This document shows positions 47,224 to 59,854 of a DNA stretch of 64,000 nt, one piece after another. Position 1 is the first letter of the stretch. Each line of letters starts with the position of its first letter. This stretch comes from Populus alba. Lineage: Eukaryota > Streptophyta > Magnoliopsida > Malpighiales > Salicaceae. The position numbers and the translations under genes were made by a program. The notes under the pieces are model-generated. The model did not search any database and was not told where the DNA came from. It worked only from the letters and a program-made list of their open reading frames with translations. The DNA is taken from assembly GCF_005239225.2 (NCBI RefSeq), contig NC_133302.1, positions 18,269,357 through 18,333,356 of the forward strand. The letters are read 5' to 3'.

Positions 47224-50200
47224 GATTCTTTTTTGTTATTTTTTATTTAACAAAAGAAAAGGAGAGAACTTTGAGATTTAATTTTGTCACCGACGAGGGA
47301 TAATCGGATTAAAGGTAATTATTTGATCACGCGACATGGAGATGTGTTGAGGGTATGTTGTTAATTTCTACGTGGAATAAATGGATTGTGATTATTCACT
47401 TGAATTTTCATTTAACAGTTTTTTTTTTATATATTGAGATGATCATATGTTTTTGGCTAGCATATTGTATGTCAAATCTGTGGCTTGTTATGTTTTTACC
47501 TCGCTTGTTTTATGGATGGTGAAGTTAATGTTTCTTAATGCAAAACACTGTCATGCCAATATGATCACCAGCTCTAAAGGTTTATATTTTGCGACCAGAT
47601 GATGGGACTTTTTTAAGCAAGAATGTGTGGTTTATGTGTTTATTTGTTCAAACAAAGCAGAGTGTATTGGTTTTAGGACAACCTAATTGTGGGGTTAAGG
47701 AAAGGGTTTAGTGGATTTTCTACGGGAACGTGTTTGTCTGTTGAATACGCATGAATTGGATTACAATTGAATTATATTCAGTGTGAATGGTTGCAAACTG
47801 GATACAAGCTTACTGGCTAGAGCTAAAGAGTTATCATAACTGTGTAGAACTTGTAGGATATGCTCTGCCTAACAACTCTTTTTATAGATTATTTGGTTCT
47901 TTTCCTATTATTCACTTCACCTATAAGGTTCACCTTTTGTAGTTAATAATACTAATGATTTGATGTTAGTGTAGAAGCTAGTGCTAGAGACTGTGGAGTT
48001 TGAGCAGAAGACATACGGTAGACGCTACCATGTTTTCAAGATCAGAGTTTTCACGATCTGCCAGTTTACAGAATAATTAACTTGGATAGTTCTATTGCAT
48101 CATATATATTTTAGAATTATATAGATTTATTGATCTAGCTGCTTAAGATGTAGATCTATTTCACTTGGACAGTCACCAGTTGGTTTGTGTGATTATCAGC
48201 CTGGAAGGAATGAATTGTTCATTAAGCAAATGAATCTGTGACAGTCAAAATCTGATCCTAAATGGCTTCAACTTGGACTTCTGCTGACTGGTTAGAGGGT
48301 GAGTGGTAGAGGTTGTTGCTTTATGTTAGATTTCTGCGTTCATCCCAAGCTTGTGAATTCCTATGCTTGATATTTCTTCATTTTTGTCTCAATCCTCTTA
48401 CCATCTTTTGCTATTTCTGCTGTCACAAAAATCCCTTTAGTTGAGCTGTGGACCTGCAGCTCTTGACTTTTGTGTGCGCAAATGATCTGCGATGAAGAGG
48501 TGGAGGTGAACTTCATCTTATCGCATTAATTGGAACAAAAACATCCATAGTCATGCTCTATAAGTAAAACGTTCAGTGTCCCGCCAATGCATTAGAAGCT
48601 TTATTCTTCTACTAATAGAGGATTATGCACAAGCCATGGATCAACATGGTTGCATTCCCTGAAAGTGCACTGGCATCACAACAGAAAACTCTTGAAGATG
48701 CAGGGAGAGAATACAGTGCAGGAATGGGTAAGACTGGACAAACTAAAATGATTTTTCATCCATGTTCCAATAGCAATGAGTTAAAAGGTCTGGAATCTGA
48801 AGGCATATGACATGCTTTACAAGAGGCCTGTTACTGAGGTTCATTCACTCCTTCTAGGTTATAGGTTATGTGATGATGATGGCCATAACTTACATGTCTG
48901 TATCGTGGGTTATTGAGGCAATACGTGTTTGAAGTCATTTGTGGTGATCCTCTTACAAATGCTTCTGCTATTAAGAAATCATTGATTCTGGACTGGTGGA
49001 AAACGGATATGATGCATCCATGATATTCAATGTATTTATTATACAGTTGGTTGGTACACTTACTATATCATTCATTACTGGTTACATTTTTAGTTTCTGA
49101 AAATTTCATATACATATGAGTGTTGAAATGTTACTTAGTTATTTACAACTTGCACTTGTTTAAACAGCAATCATCCCTTTAATTGATTTTTTGGGTTCTT
49201 TTGTGTTTGCAACTTCGCATTTTACAAAAATTGTTTGTAGTCATTTACTCTTCTCTTTATTTTACATTTTTCTTTCCTGGTGCATCTAAAGCAAGGTAAG
49301 ATGTTTAAATATTTTGTAACATTGCTGCTATTATCATTCTGCTCAGTCCCAAAATGCAGGGTTTTACTCTTTTGTGTGGTCATTGCCATTGGAACAAGGT
49401 TCTTTTTCAAGATAATTTAGGTTTCATTTTCAGGGAACAGTTTCCTAGGTACTCTTTGTTATCACTGAAAGGGTTAATATTCTACCTAAAAAACACGACG
49501 ATCTGGCCTCGTGGAAAGAAATCTAGCTTCCATCTGGCTCCATTCTTACATCTAGGAACATGAAATATAGTTGTCAGACCAGTTTTGCTTGTTTTACATC
49601 CATATAGGTATAGAGTTCAAATATATCAACCACTTGTTCTTCAACTAGTAATTCCTTCAATGATAAAATAGTGTCTGCACTATATGTTCAGAAACACAAA
49701 CAACTGAGGCCAGCAATTTTGCTTTCCTTTTTCTTGTTGGAATGGCTTCTCCGATTCTCAGTCCATTTCTTTCCTCCCTTTATTAACATTGGCCTTTTGA
49801 CTCGCTAGTTTTATATTGTTTTTAATGTCTACATGTTTAATGTTATGTCACATAAAACCATTCTTCAGACATGCTTGTACATGAAGGATTTATGTGATTT
49901 TCAGTTTCGTCATATTGTTGCGCACTTGTAAGCCTATCATTTGCTGTGACACCTCTTATCTTTTCAGTTTCCATGTTTAATTTCAACCATTTGTAAGTGG
50001 CTGTACACCAGCCAGCAACATATTAGCAATCAGCTTCGGAAATCCTCTTCTAGACAGGTAAAATTTTGTTCATCTGTACATGTTTCTCCCCGACTATTGC
50101 TTGCTTTACATTAGGCATGGATGAGAATTCCAAGGGGCAGCCCATTGGATCATAAAAAAGAAGAAAGAATTGCAAGCACAGGAGCATATTCATCTATTTT

Positions 50201-50929
50201 TGGTTGTTTTACTATAATCATCTATTTTTGTTATTATATAATTAAATACAATATAGTTTAAAAAAACAAAGTTATTAAACCTACCTAAGTCCATGGCTCG
50301 AGTCGTGAGCTTGAGAAGTTACTACTAGTTAACCCACGTTGATTCAAGTTGTTGTCATCTCAATATTGAAAAAAAAATATGGAATCTTGAAATTTGTTTT
50401 AGGTCAAATCGAGTTTTGACCGATTATTTGTCTTGCACTTGGATTGAGTATCTTTTTCCATAATTGTCTCTCAACTTCATGATTTAGTTTTTAATTAGCA
50501 TTAATTTTTTTTTTTTTTTTACAATTACTTGCACATATAATCCTCAACTATTATATTTAATCTATACATTAGATTATGTATTATGTATTTAGTGTTTGGG
50601 TTTAATTTATGGTTTGTATTAGTTTAGGATTTTTTTAATGCAACTTAATTAATTTGCTATATTGATAAATTATCATCGTGTTTTGTTGTGATTTTCATAT
50701 AATATGTTTCTATAGTGGGAATATTATATTATTGTGATGGTACAATAATCAATAACGATAATGATATAATTTGATATTATGCTCTGTAGAATATTTTTAT
50801 TTTAAATATTTACTAATAATTTTTATTATGAATGAAGCTATGGTCGTGGTAGCATTTCACATCGATTGTTTTGATGTTTGGAGAAATCAAATGTTGGTCC
50901 CATGCACTATTTTGATATTGTTGAGATGC

Positions 50930-51260
50930 ATTGCTTTGATTTCGTAATGTGTTAGTTTGGATTGCATCAATACATCCCTGATGATGTTGACATATTTAAT
51001 GACTTGCATGTTGTTAATCATTGAGGTAAAATGAATGATGATTGGCTAGTCATTCATGTAGAATATGAAAATCTTTAGCATGCGAAGAGAGATTGTATAT
51101 TTACAAAGCGGTATTCGTCTATTGAGTTATTTCTTTACATGTCTTGGTATATGAATATAACAAGGCGATTCATGACACCACTATATGAGCATTCTATGAG
51201 ATGTACATGACACTATACACCAAATAATCTTGAGCTTTGTGCACAAAGATATAATAAATC
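50930..51260 (+). pseudogene. Decayed plant-mobile-domain/transposon-type ORF
   Basis: One frame read through in-frame stops gives FGLHQYIPDDVDIFNDLHVV, then DDWLVIHVEYENL, ELFLYMSWYMNITRRFM and LELCAQRYN. The pattern of 'LHxxxRxGK...WxxxHxxYxxxWxxR...YxxWYxxxTRR' is what I know from plant mobile domain (PMD/MULE-associated) proteins. Four in-frame stops are visible, so it is dead. Family assignment is from memory of motif style only. Confidence 0.45.
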
Positions 51261-52187
51261 AGTATGTATGGAATAAATTTTTTTAACATGTAATAAAATC
51301 TTATTTATATCTCATTTTGTATCTTATAATTGATGATATATTGTTTTCTCATATATTAGGTGAATTTTTTAATACGTGAGGGTTAGAGAGCTACGACCGT
51401 ACTTTGTTATGCTATCGACGATGTTGTGTGCGACGCTTTCAATACTTGGTTCTTATCATGCCATTCTTCACTTGACAAGATTGGGATGCTCAATGTTTGG
51501 AAAATACAATAAAAGATGATGGGGTTGTTTATCATGCACGATGACGACATGCTCATGGTTTTGATGATGCAAACCCATCGTCGAGTTAATTTGTTAGATG
51601 CAGTTTAATAATGTAATTATATAGTTTAATTTGCAATGAATTATTTTGATATTGCAATTAAATCTCTTTAGTTATGAAATTACTTGCAATGAAATTAAGT
51701 GAATTTTCTAAAATGATTGTGTTAAGTTTGTTGTGATGAACAACTTCTTGGCCAAGAGCTATTGTGTTTTATGATTTTGTTGTCTTTGAATTTCTTTATT
51801 TTTGAGCAAGGGGCTAAAAGTGTTAAGACAAACAAACAACTATTATTATTATTATAGGTCGCTCATGTACTACATGCATGACCAGTGATTGCACTTATTT
51901 ACATATGAGAAATGTTTAATCAACTGTATTAATTTAGACAATACTTTGGCCTAAACTCCAATTAGTAAGGTTGAATTCAACATAAGCAGGAAAGGGAAAC
52001 AAGGTCCATAGAAAAACCCCACAATGTCAAAATAACACACGTATAAATCAAAGCATAGTGTGTGTAGAAGCATTTTGATTTTGAATTGTGCAAACAAGTC
52101 CTTGATTTGAAACAGAGGAAAGAGCGAGAAGCTGTTCTTACCACAACAAAACCTAAACGAGACCAAATCCGACGTTGAAGTGGAGCT

Positions 52188-52239
52188 ACCTACCATATCC
52201 AGCCCCTGTCTGTAACCACCTGTCTTTCCCTTACCTACT
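52188..52239 (+). promoter_or_regulatory. AC elements in the MYB promoter region
   Basis: ACCTACC at 52188-52194 and ACCTACT at 52233-52239, about 350-400 bp upstream of the ATG, match AC elements bound by R2R3-MYBs of phenylpropanoid genes. They may support cross- or auto-regulation; this is inferred. Confidence 0.4.
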
Positions 52240-52588
52240 TGGTCAAATCCCACCGCACCACCTCTCTCTCGTCTCATGGTTCTTCCCTTGTTCCCATCCC
52301 TCTTCTACATATAAACCTCTCCCCTCTGCTCCTTCCAAGTATCAACCAAACTCTCCCCCCTGTCTCTGTCTTTTCTGGCCAAAAACTTTTCTCTCTGTCT
52401 ATTCAATCAAGCAATTATTACCTCCTGCTTGTTATCTAGTTTCAAAAGGGTAAAAACAAGCGAAAGAATACGTACACACCATTTATTTATTTGGCTAAGA
52501 TAAACCTAGCTGCTAGCTACTTTCTTGATTCTCTCAATATCCCATTCTTAACCCAGTATTTTGATTTCGAAGACGATCAGAGAGATTC

Positions 52589-53723
52589 ATGGGTCGCTCA
52601 CCTTGTTGCGAAAAAGCACACACCAACAAAGGTGCCTGGACCAAGGAGGAAGACGAGCGCCTAATAGACTACATCAGGGTCCATGGTGAAGGCTGCTGGC
52701 GCTCTCTCCCTAAGGCTGCTGGTAAGGAGTAATTAACGAGTTGTTCTTTGATATCTGTTGTCTCTCTGTTTCTCTATTTAGCTTTTCTAAAAACTTTCAG
52801 TGTTTTTGCTTGGACAGGATTGCTTAGATGCGGGAAGAGCTGCAGGTTGAGGTGGATAAACTACTTGAGGCCTGATCTTAAAAGAGGGAATTTCACTGAA
52901 GAAGAAGATGAGATTATTATTAAGCTCCATAGCTTGCTAGGAAACAAGTAAGCTTATATTGTCCTTAAGAGATGAACGAGAAGCATGAATATTTTTATGG
53001 ATTTCATTTAAAAGGAGCAAGCTTTCTTTCTTGCTAATGGTAATTAAATAGGGTAGTTTGTTGATTAATCATTTTATTACTTGCAGATGGTCTTTAATCG
53101 CTGGTAAATTACCAGGAAGAACAGATAATGAGATAAAGAACTACTGGAACACGCATATCAAAAGAAAGCTAATTAGCCGTGGCATTGACCCGCAAACACA
53201 CAGACCTCTCAATGAGAAAACCACCACCACAACCACCGCTACTTCCACCACCAAAACCACCCACTTAAACTTTAAAAACACCCCACCGCAATCACTAGCT
53301 GAAATCAGTATCTTAAAAAGCCAACTTGATTCAAAATACAACTCCACCAAAAGCAATGACTTTCTTAGCAATCTGTACTCGAGTTTCAAACCCAAGAAAA
53401 TAGAGACCGCTTCTCTTGAAGAAAACAACTGCACAAGCTGTAGCACGACAACTGATGAAGAACAACAACAAAAGAGGGAGGGTCATCATGATCAAGATAT
53501 CAACTTGGACTTAACTATCGGGCTGGCTCCAACAACCAAAGGAGAGTCGACTCATACTTCTTCTCCCAACTCGGCAGAGTCCAGACTAGAACAACCAGTT
53601 TCTTCTTGCCAGTTATTTGGTAGTGTGTCAACTCGGCCGGTTTGTTTGTGTTGGCAATCCGGGGCTGCAAGATGGGAATCGTGCAGGGATTGCCAGAGCC
53701 GTAGATACTATTGTTGGAAGTAA
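52589..53723 (+). CDS. R2R3-MYB transcription factor, subgroup 4 (repressor type)
   Basis: Three exons 52589-52721, 52818-52947 and 53087-53723 give 299 residues; both introns are at the usual R2R3 sites. [20 protein letters not shown] opens the R2 repeat (about 14-61), and R3 follows at about 67-112 with [20 protein letters not shown]. Subgroup 4 marks are C1 ([14 protein letters not shown]), an EAR-type repression motif (INLDLTIGL, about 236-244), and a C-terminal Cys-rich piece (CLCWQSG...CRDC). Subgroup 4 includes AtMYB4 and MYB7/32-like repressors of phenylpropanoid, lignin and flavonoid genes. The bHLH-contact signature in R3 deviates at two places (EIIIK for ELIIK; GKLPGR for GRLPGR). 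A long Thr run follows the DNA-binding domain. Confidence 0.95.
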
Positions 53724-54254
53724 ATTAAATTTAATTGTAGATTTAAATTTTGTTTCTTTTTCTGGTTAGATGTGTGAAGTAAATGGTTTTGTTTAGGTAC
53801 CCTACCATTTTCAACTTCTTCACCTGACCTTGTAATCATAAAGGCAATTAAAGAAGATGACGTGAAGTCGTGAAGCTACCTCCCTATCGTGGCATGTAAA
53901 GAAAGAAACAAAACAATTTTACTCTCTGCAAATGGCACAAAGCCGTTTTCGGATTCTATAATTAACTGCAGAAGTTATTTTTCGAAATATTTTTCTTACA
54001 AATATATTAAATAATATTTTTTATTTTTTACAAATTTATGGTAAAATTTCAGAACTGGTAGGAAAAAATTATGTTATCCTTTTAGCGTTTGAGGAAAGTA
54101 ATCTTTTGTCACTCTTTTTATAAAAAACTATAATTTACATATTATTGATAATATTTAATGTATTGATCAAGACGTTCATCTCAATCGAAAAAAATTGTAC
54201 TGTGAGATATTACAAATTTGTTATTATAATTAATTTATAGTGTATTTAACAGTG

Positions 54255-54450
54255 TGGTAATGATTGTTTTTTAAATAATTTTTCATGCTGAAATACATAT
54301 CAATAATGTTTTTTTTTATTATTTTTTAAAAATTATTTTTGACATCAGTACATCAAAACGATCCAAAAAATACAAACCACATTAAATTTTAGCAAAAAAA
54401 AAATTTCAAATTTATTGGGAATGCGGTTTGCACCGTGTTCCTAAACATGC
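54255..54450. mobile_element. MITE of the recurrent family
   Basis: The left end is GTGTGGTAATGATTG, the interior has the signature CAGTACATCAAAACGAT, and the right end is GGTTTGCACCGTGTTCC. It is the best conserved copy in the window together with 25048-25250. Confidence 0.65.
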
Positions 54451-54894
54451 TCTTAATATCCAAAGTGTTTTTATAATTTTTGTATTTTCTTCTACAATTT
54501 CTACTACTTCTTCTCTCAATCCTTTTTTTTTTTTAGTTTTTTTTTTAAAAAAATCCATTATAAAATATAAATTAAATTAAAATCTTCATCATCATATTTT
54601 ATATGGTAAAAAGAGTACAAGGGGATGTAGTAGCAAATCATCCTGAATAGTATCTTCGATTTTATGATCCTCCTAAGTTTAACCATTCAATTCAAATATT
54701 CTCTGAGCATAAGAAACCAACTTTTAGATTGCTATATCTCTTATATTATATGTATAATTATGAATATTTAATATTTTAAATTAATTAAGAAAATACAACA
54801 CTCTCTTCATGCTAAATTAACCTTGTTCTCATGCTACACACCACCCTTATAAATCTGGTTTGTAAATTGTAAATTACCACTTAAGTTTATTTGA

Positions 54895-55090
54895 GAAGAT
54901 AATTATGGTTATTTTTTAAAATATTTTTTTATTCAGAAATATATTAAAGTAATATTTTTTTATTTTTTTAAAAAATATTTTTTATATCAACGCATCAAAA
55001 TAATCTAAATATAAAAAAAATATTAATTTAAAATAAAAAAAATTTTAAAAAAAAATATTTAAAACACAAAAACAATAATCCTTTAAAACG
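54895..55090. mobile_element. Decayed MITE of the recurrent family
   Basis: Shares ATATTAAAGTAATATTTTT, CAACGCATCAAAATAATC and the A-rich interior with the other copies; the termini are lost. Confidence 0.5.
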
Positions 55091-57011
55091 GCATTAGTTT
55101 CTACCATTTACCCACATTGCGTGTTTCTTTGATTATATATATATAAACAATCCAATCAACAAAGTATTTCTGATCATATAAATTAAATACTAATTAATCT
55201 AACATTAGAAATATTTTTAGGTCAAAGCACGCAACGTTTTTCATTTTTTAGGCTTTGCTCATTAGAAAAACGAGAGAGAAATCGATCTAGCAGCCCATTT
55301 CCCCTGACCTCGTGAGTCATTGGCTGTATATTGAATAAGAAACTAAAGAAGAAAATATTAGTTTCCAATTTCCATTGGAATAAAAAATTCTTAAACTATG
55401 GACTGACTTTTATTTGGGTCAATATTTATGTTGCAACACAAATACTTGTAACTTTTGAGGTTGAGAACTGTTTGCTTTTATATTTTACCAGTATTTTTGA
55501 AAAAAATAATTTTATTTTTATTGTCGTGAAACGTATTTTTTTATTTTTTTTTCTCCTGATCCGGATATTTGACTCGCTTTCATATGGTTTTAGTGGACAA
55601 TTCCTCTTTAATTTCAGTGGACCCTACTCACCTAACTAACCTGCCAAACAAAGTACAACGTAAATGCCCAATCTTGTTCCAGAAATTAACATGAAATCTC
55701 ACACATCCACCCTTGACCCGAAAAGGGGTCAATAGAAGAGTCTTGTTTTGTGTTATCCCATTCCCATTGTTTTAGAAAAAGGAGAAAAAAAGTATCCATT
55801 GACCTTATTATATAATGGAACGATTAATATTTAATTATTGGAGGCACCATCTGTATAAATAATCTATTCTTAGTTTGGTAAAAATGGTAAATTTAATTCT
55901 AATGCAGGAGAATTAATTTAGAAATTCACTTCCATCGTGAAATTTTAAAGATTATCATATAAAAAGTATTACTCAAAATGAGGTTATAACTTTTCGGCAT
56001 CCAATTTCACGTTGGGTTACGGTGTGCTCACACCCAATTCTAAGTTGAGAAAGGACGCATCTGCGTCCAACCCTAGGCTGATTAGGCTATGGTGAGTTCA
56101 TCTCTAACTATTATTGGGTGCCGTCACAAGCTAATCCAATTCCTCTTGAATTCAATGTATGAGTTGAACCCAGTTTCTTTCAAGTTTAATGTATAGCTAA
56201 AAGATAACTCCACACTGAACATCTTGTACTCCAGGCTTGGATTAATAATTATGATACTCATCACATTCCATTAAATACGAACAAGCGGTTCATGTTTATA
56301 TTATTAGATGTGATGAAACTAGTAGTAGAATAATATTATTTTACTATTACAAGATTATATCTCTATCTCTTTTACATTGTATGAAGCAGGTCGAGCCAAT
56401 TAATATAAAAGGAAGCATGAGTATACAAAAAAAATGTTTGAAACCTTATACTTTGAGACATAAACACAATCATTCTTCTTCTCTAACTTCTACATTTTCT
56501 TCTCCTTCTTCCTCTCTATTTTCATAAAAGCTCATTAATAATTAACAAAAAAAAATTAGAATAAATAAGGTATATTTATCAATTATATTTTATAAACTGG
56601 AAATTACCTCTACTTAATAAAAAAATTCGGAATACAAAATAAAAATTATCCAAGACCCTAATTATCAGATATACATTAATGATAATAATAAAATATTTCT
56701 TAAATATTTTAAAATCTCTTATTTATAAGGATTTTATTTCCTTTAAATCTCCCCAACTAGACTAAATAACTGCTTTAGTGATTACAAGTTAACAATTTGT
56801 AAATCATGTGTATGGAAAGTTTTATGCTTTCTTTTCTTCTTCTTCTTCTTCTTCTTCTTTTTTTTTAAAAAAAAGAATGTTAGAATTTAAACTTTAGACA
56901 TGAGCACAAATTAAGTTAAAACCTCGTTGGCTAGAGATGGTTTTATGTTACCTAACAAAGGTAGAAAATAGACACGACGACCAAAGTGGTCAAACCTACA
57001 ATAAAACACAA

Positions 57012-57300
57012 ATTAAGTAGAAAGTTAAAAGGCGTGAGAAAAAAAGTTTCCACGCACTTTTTTGCACTTTAAATTGTGACCATAGATTTTTTTCATCTCT
57101 TTTTTTCTATGGTTATTATTTTTTTTAATTTTGTTCTTATATGATGTATTTATAGGATTAAGTATAAAGTTAAAAGGCATGGAAAAAAAAGTTTCAACAC
57201 ACGTATAAATACTTTGAATTGCAACCATAGTCTTTTTCATCTTTTTTTCTTCGGTTATCTTTGTTTTTTTTTTTTAATTTAGTTCTTATATGATGTATTT
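57012..57300. repeat. Two tandem ~146-bp copies
   Basis: Each unit runs from AAGTTAAAAGGC through a purine run, CCATAG, TTTTTCATCT and TTCTTATATGATGTATTTAT. Copies differ by several bases, so this is moderately old. Confidence 0.85.
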
Positions 57301-57339
57301 ATAGGGATTTAGAGTTGGTAATTTATTTTAATTTTTCTC

Positions 57340-57500
57340 TTACATAATTATTGTGATATTAAAAAAATATTCCAACATCAAAATAGCATTAGAAAAATAT
57401 TTCAGTATAGCGGTACAAATTTGTCTTTTACATAATTATTGCGATATCAAAAAAATATTTCAACATTAGAGTAGTATCAAAAAAATATTTAAGTATAGCA
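57340..57500. repeat. Two tandem ~82-bp copies
   Basis: Each unit begins with TTACATAATTATTG and includes AAAAATATTTCAAC-like text and AGTATAGC-GTA. It directly follows the 146-bp pair. Confidence 0.8.
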
Positions 57501-57539
57501 GTATGATTTATTTTTTAAAAAGTTCAATTAAATAAAAAA

Positions 57540-58560
57540 TGATCTAAAAAGAACTAGACTATTAAACTTTATGAAGTTAATGATTCGGTTTACAAATTTG
57601 GCAAGGTAACCCTGTGTCCAGGTTCGCAGGTTTAACAATAGTTTTTTTTTTATTAGTTCAACTCAATTATGTGATCGTTTATTTTTATCTTTATCATATA
57701 GTTTAAAAAATAGTTTGGAAAAAAAAACATGTTATTAAGTTTTGGAACGTCCATTGGCCTATTGACAGGTTTAGCGAAATTTTCTCTTTTTTTAAAAAAA
57801 AAATTATTTTTCTCGATTTCATCCTTCAATATTGAGCTTATTGAGAATTGAATTTCATAATATATTTCATTTTACTTTCTATAAGGTTATCATGGTCTTA
57901 AAAAAAGGTCTAAGTATTGATTTGATGCTTGATTTTGCAATCGTCTATTTTTGTTTTCATATAGTTAAATAAAAAATAGTTTAGAAAAAAAAAACAAGTT
58001 ATTAATCCCAATGGAGTCTATTACCTGGTTTATGGGTTTAACTTGTTGGCTCGAGTTACCTTATTCATGGGTTTAACAAATTTACCCATCAAATTTGATA
58101 TGTTTGCTTTTTAGTTTTTGGTCATTTAACTTTTTTAATTGCTTTTTTTTTTGTCATTCTTCTCCAATATTGGATTGGATGAGAACTATAATTCATAGTT
58201 AATTTTTTTTTTATTCTCTATAAGGTTATCATGATCTCAAATAAACGTTTTTTTTAAAGAGTTGGTGCTCGATTATGAAAGCTTCTAAATTAAATAAAAA
58301 GAATTTACATAAACAACAAAGTAATCAAACCCATTGAAACACATGACCCAAGTTGCAAGGTAACCGAGATCGATTCAATTTGACATCAAAAAATAATCAT
58401 CTTAAAGTTTTTTAAAAGTTACGTCATGTTTTTACAGGTTATTCAAGTTTTTTTTAGATTCATTAAATTAAATGATTCATTTTAAATTAATTTTTATATG
58501 GTGAAACTCAAATTAGATAAGAAACTGAGTTAGCAAAATTTAAAAAATCAAACTATTCAA
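57540..58560. repeat. Cluster of dispersed repeat copies
   Basis: Four successive relics share a GTTATTAA(A/T) start, a 'GGTTTA(A/G)C' middle, and linkers containing CTATAAGGTTATCATG-TC and TTGATTTGATGCTTGATTTT. Similar linkers occur at 28.3 kb and 24.4 kb, so this is one repeat family; ends are not defined. Confidence 0.55.
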
Positions 58561-59404
58561 TTAAATTTAATAATATTATAAAAAAAAAAATCTTCATTCT
58601 CTTAATATTTTTAATCAGATCGTAACAAAGCGCGATCAAAAATACTAGACAGATCTATAAACCATGTGTGTTTCGTGCCTTTTGGTTTGCTGTTCTGTGC
58701 CCAACAACCTAGTAAAATTGACAATACAAATCAGGGTCTGATTGTGTTTTTATAGCCCTAGACCGACCGCCGGTGGTTTAGTTGGTACTTCTAGAACCTT
58801 AATAGCACCCAAGGGGAAAATGCCAACGCAAAAGAGGTTGGCTTACCAACCATCCACGGGATCGTAATTAGTTACATATAAAAATCATAAACCACGTGTT
58901 TGTATGGAATCTTATTACATGGTCCACAAAGCATGCCGGAACTCTCTCCCAATTCACTAACTAGACACGTAAGCTAGTAGTTTATGTTTCCTTGTCCACT
59001 GTGTGAGATTCAAACTAGCTTGTATGGGGCTGGCTGATGATATAGTATGATCTGTGCACAATTGATTAACAATATAATAATCTGGCCATGATCTTCTGTA
59101 TTAAACTATCCAAATCCAAATATATCTCAACTCATCAGATTTTAAATTTGTTTTATAAAAATCATCAATTCAAGTTTCATAAAATTTAAAGTTGCTGGAA
59201 ACTTATATAATCATTAACTTCAGATTTTATGGGATGAGTTGAGACTTATACAGGTTGGTCCGGACATCTAAATTAATAATATAATAAAAAATATCCAAAT
59301 TCCTACCGGTAGAAGCTAATGTGGTACTTTTTCAGATTTTGCAAAACACCTAGGGTGGTCAGGAGACAAAAGAGAGCTTATACTATCCCATATATATATA
59401 TTGG

Positions 59405-59525
59405 CCATAGGCAAACCTCTCGGGCGCAGTGGTAGCCTTAAATCTTATCTATCAGTATAGTCGAAGGATTTAATATCAGAACCATATCGATCTCGCTTAC
59501 CGGGGAGAGACGAAAAGAACATGTG
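59405..59525. mobile_element. Possible tRNA-promoter-like (SINE) relic
   Basis: CGGGCGCAGTGGTAGC matches the box A type of Pol III promoters and SINE heads. No good box B follows and no tail is seen, so this is weak. Confidence 0.3.
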
Positions 59526-59789
59526 ACATGTTTGGGAGGTAGGTAAGCGAATCTAAGATTAAAATTATGGGAAATTGTGAACAAAAGAGATCGAACAGCT
59601 TAGGTTAGTTAGGGTTTGGTGGTGAGGAAGGGTCACAGGAGAGAAAGAGAGGGTGTCATGTGCCCATGCAGTACTGAGGTCTGTGATCCCTGCAAATATT
59701 ACTTGGAATTCATGGCATTTTAGCCATCCTAACACATTTGACCCTTCTTTTTCTTTAAACAAAATTTCCAGTTTGCTATCTAAGCTTCC

Positions 59790-59792
<3 letters not shown>

Positions 59793-59851
<59 letters not shown>
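59793..59851. repeat. (TA)n microsatellite
   Basis: About 29 perfect TA units; adjacent open frames are artefacts of this run. Confidence 0.97.

Positions 59852-59854
<3 letters not shown>

Larger units (their letters stand above)
47224..52588. other. Spacer between GCK-domain and MYB genes
   Basis: From 47.2 to about 50.1 kb the base composition is less AT-rich and looks transcribed or formerly genic, but no domain is found. The frames at 48625-48810 and 49354-49563 show no family signature. About 50270-50420 holds a copy of the dispersed repeat (CATGGCTCGAGTCGTGAGC). About 50930-51260 holds a plant-mobile-domain-like relic. The last ~450 bp is the MYB promoter and leader. Confidence 0.6.

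Noticed and set aside
48625..48810. 61-codon frame MHKPWINMVAFPESALASQQ...
   Set aside because: No domain, no splice-supported extension and no codon evidence; kept only as part of the uncalled transcribed-looking spacer.
58740..58860. Segment with GGTGGTTTAGTTGGTACTTC resembling a tRNA box A
   Set aside because: No cloverleaf, box B or CCA-adjacent stem could be built.
59580..59720. Possible microRNA hairpin in purine-rich sequence
   Set aside because: No known miRNA sequence and no convincing complementary arm were found by eye.
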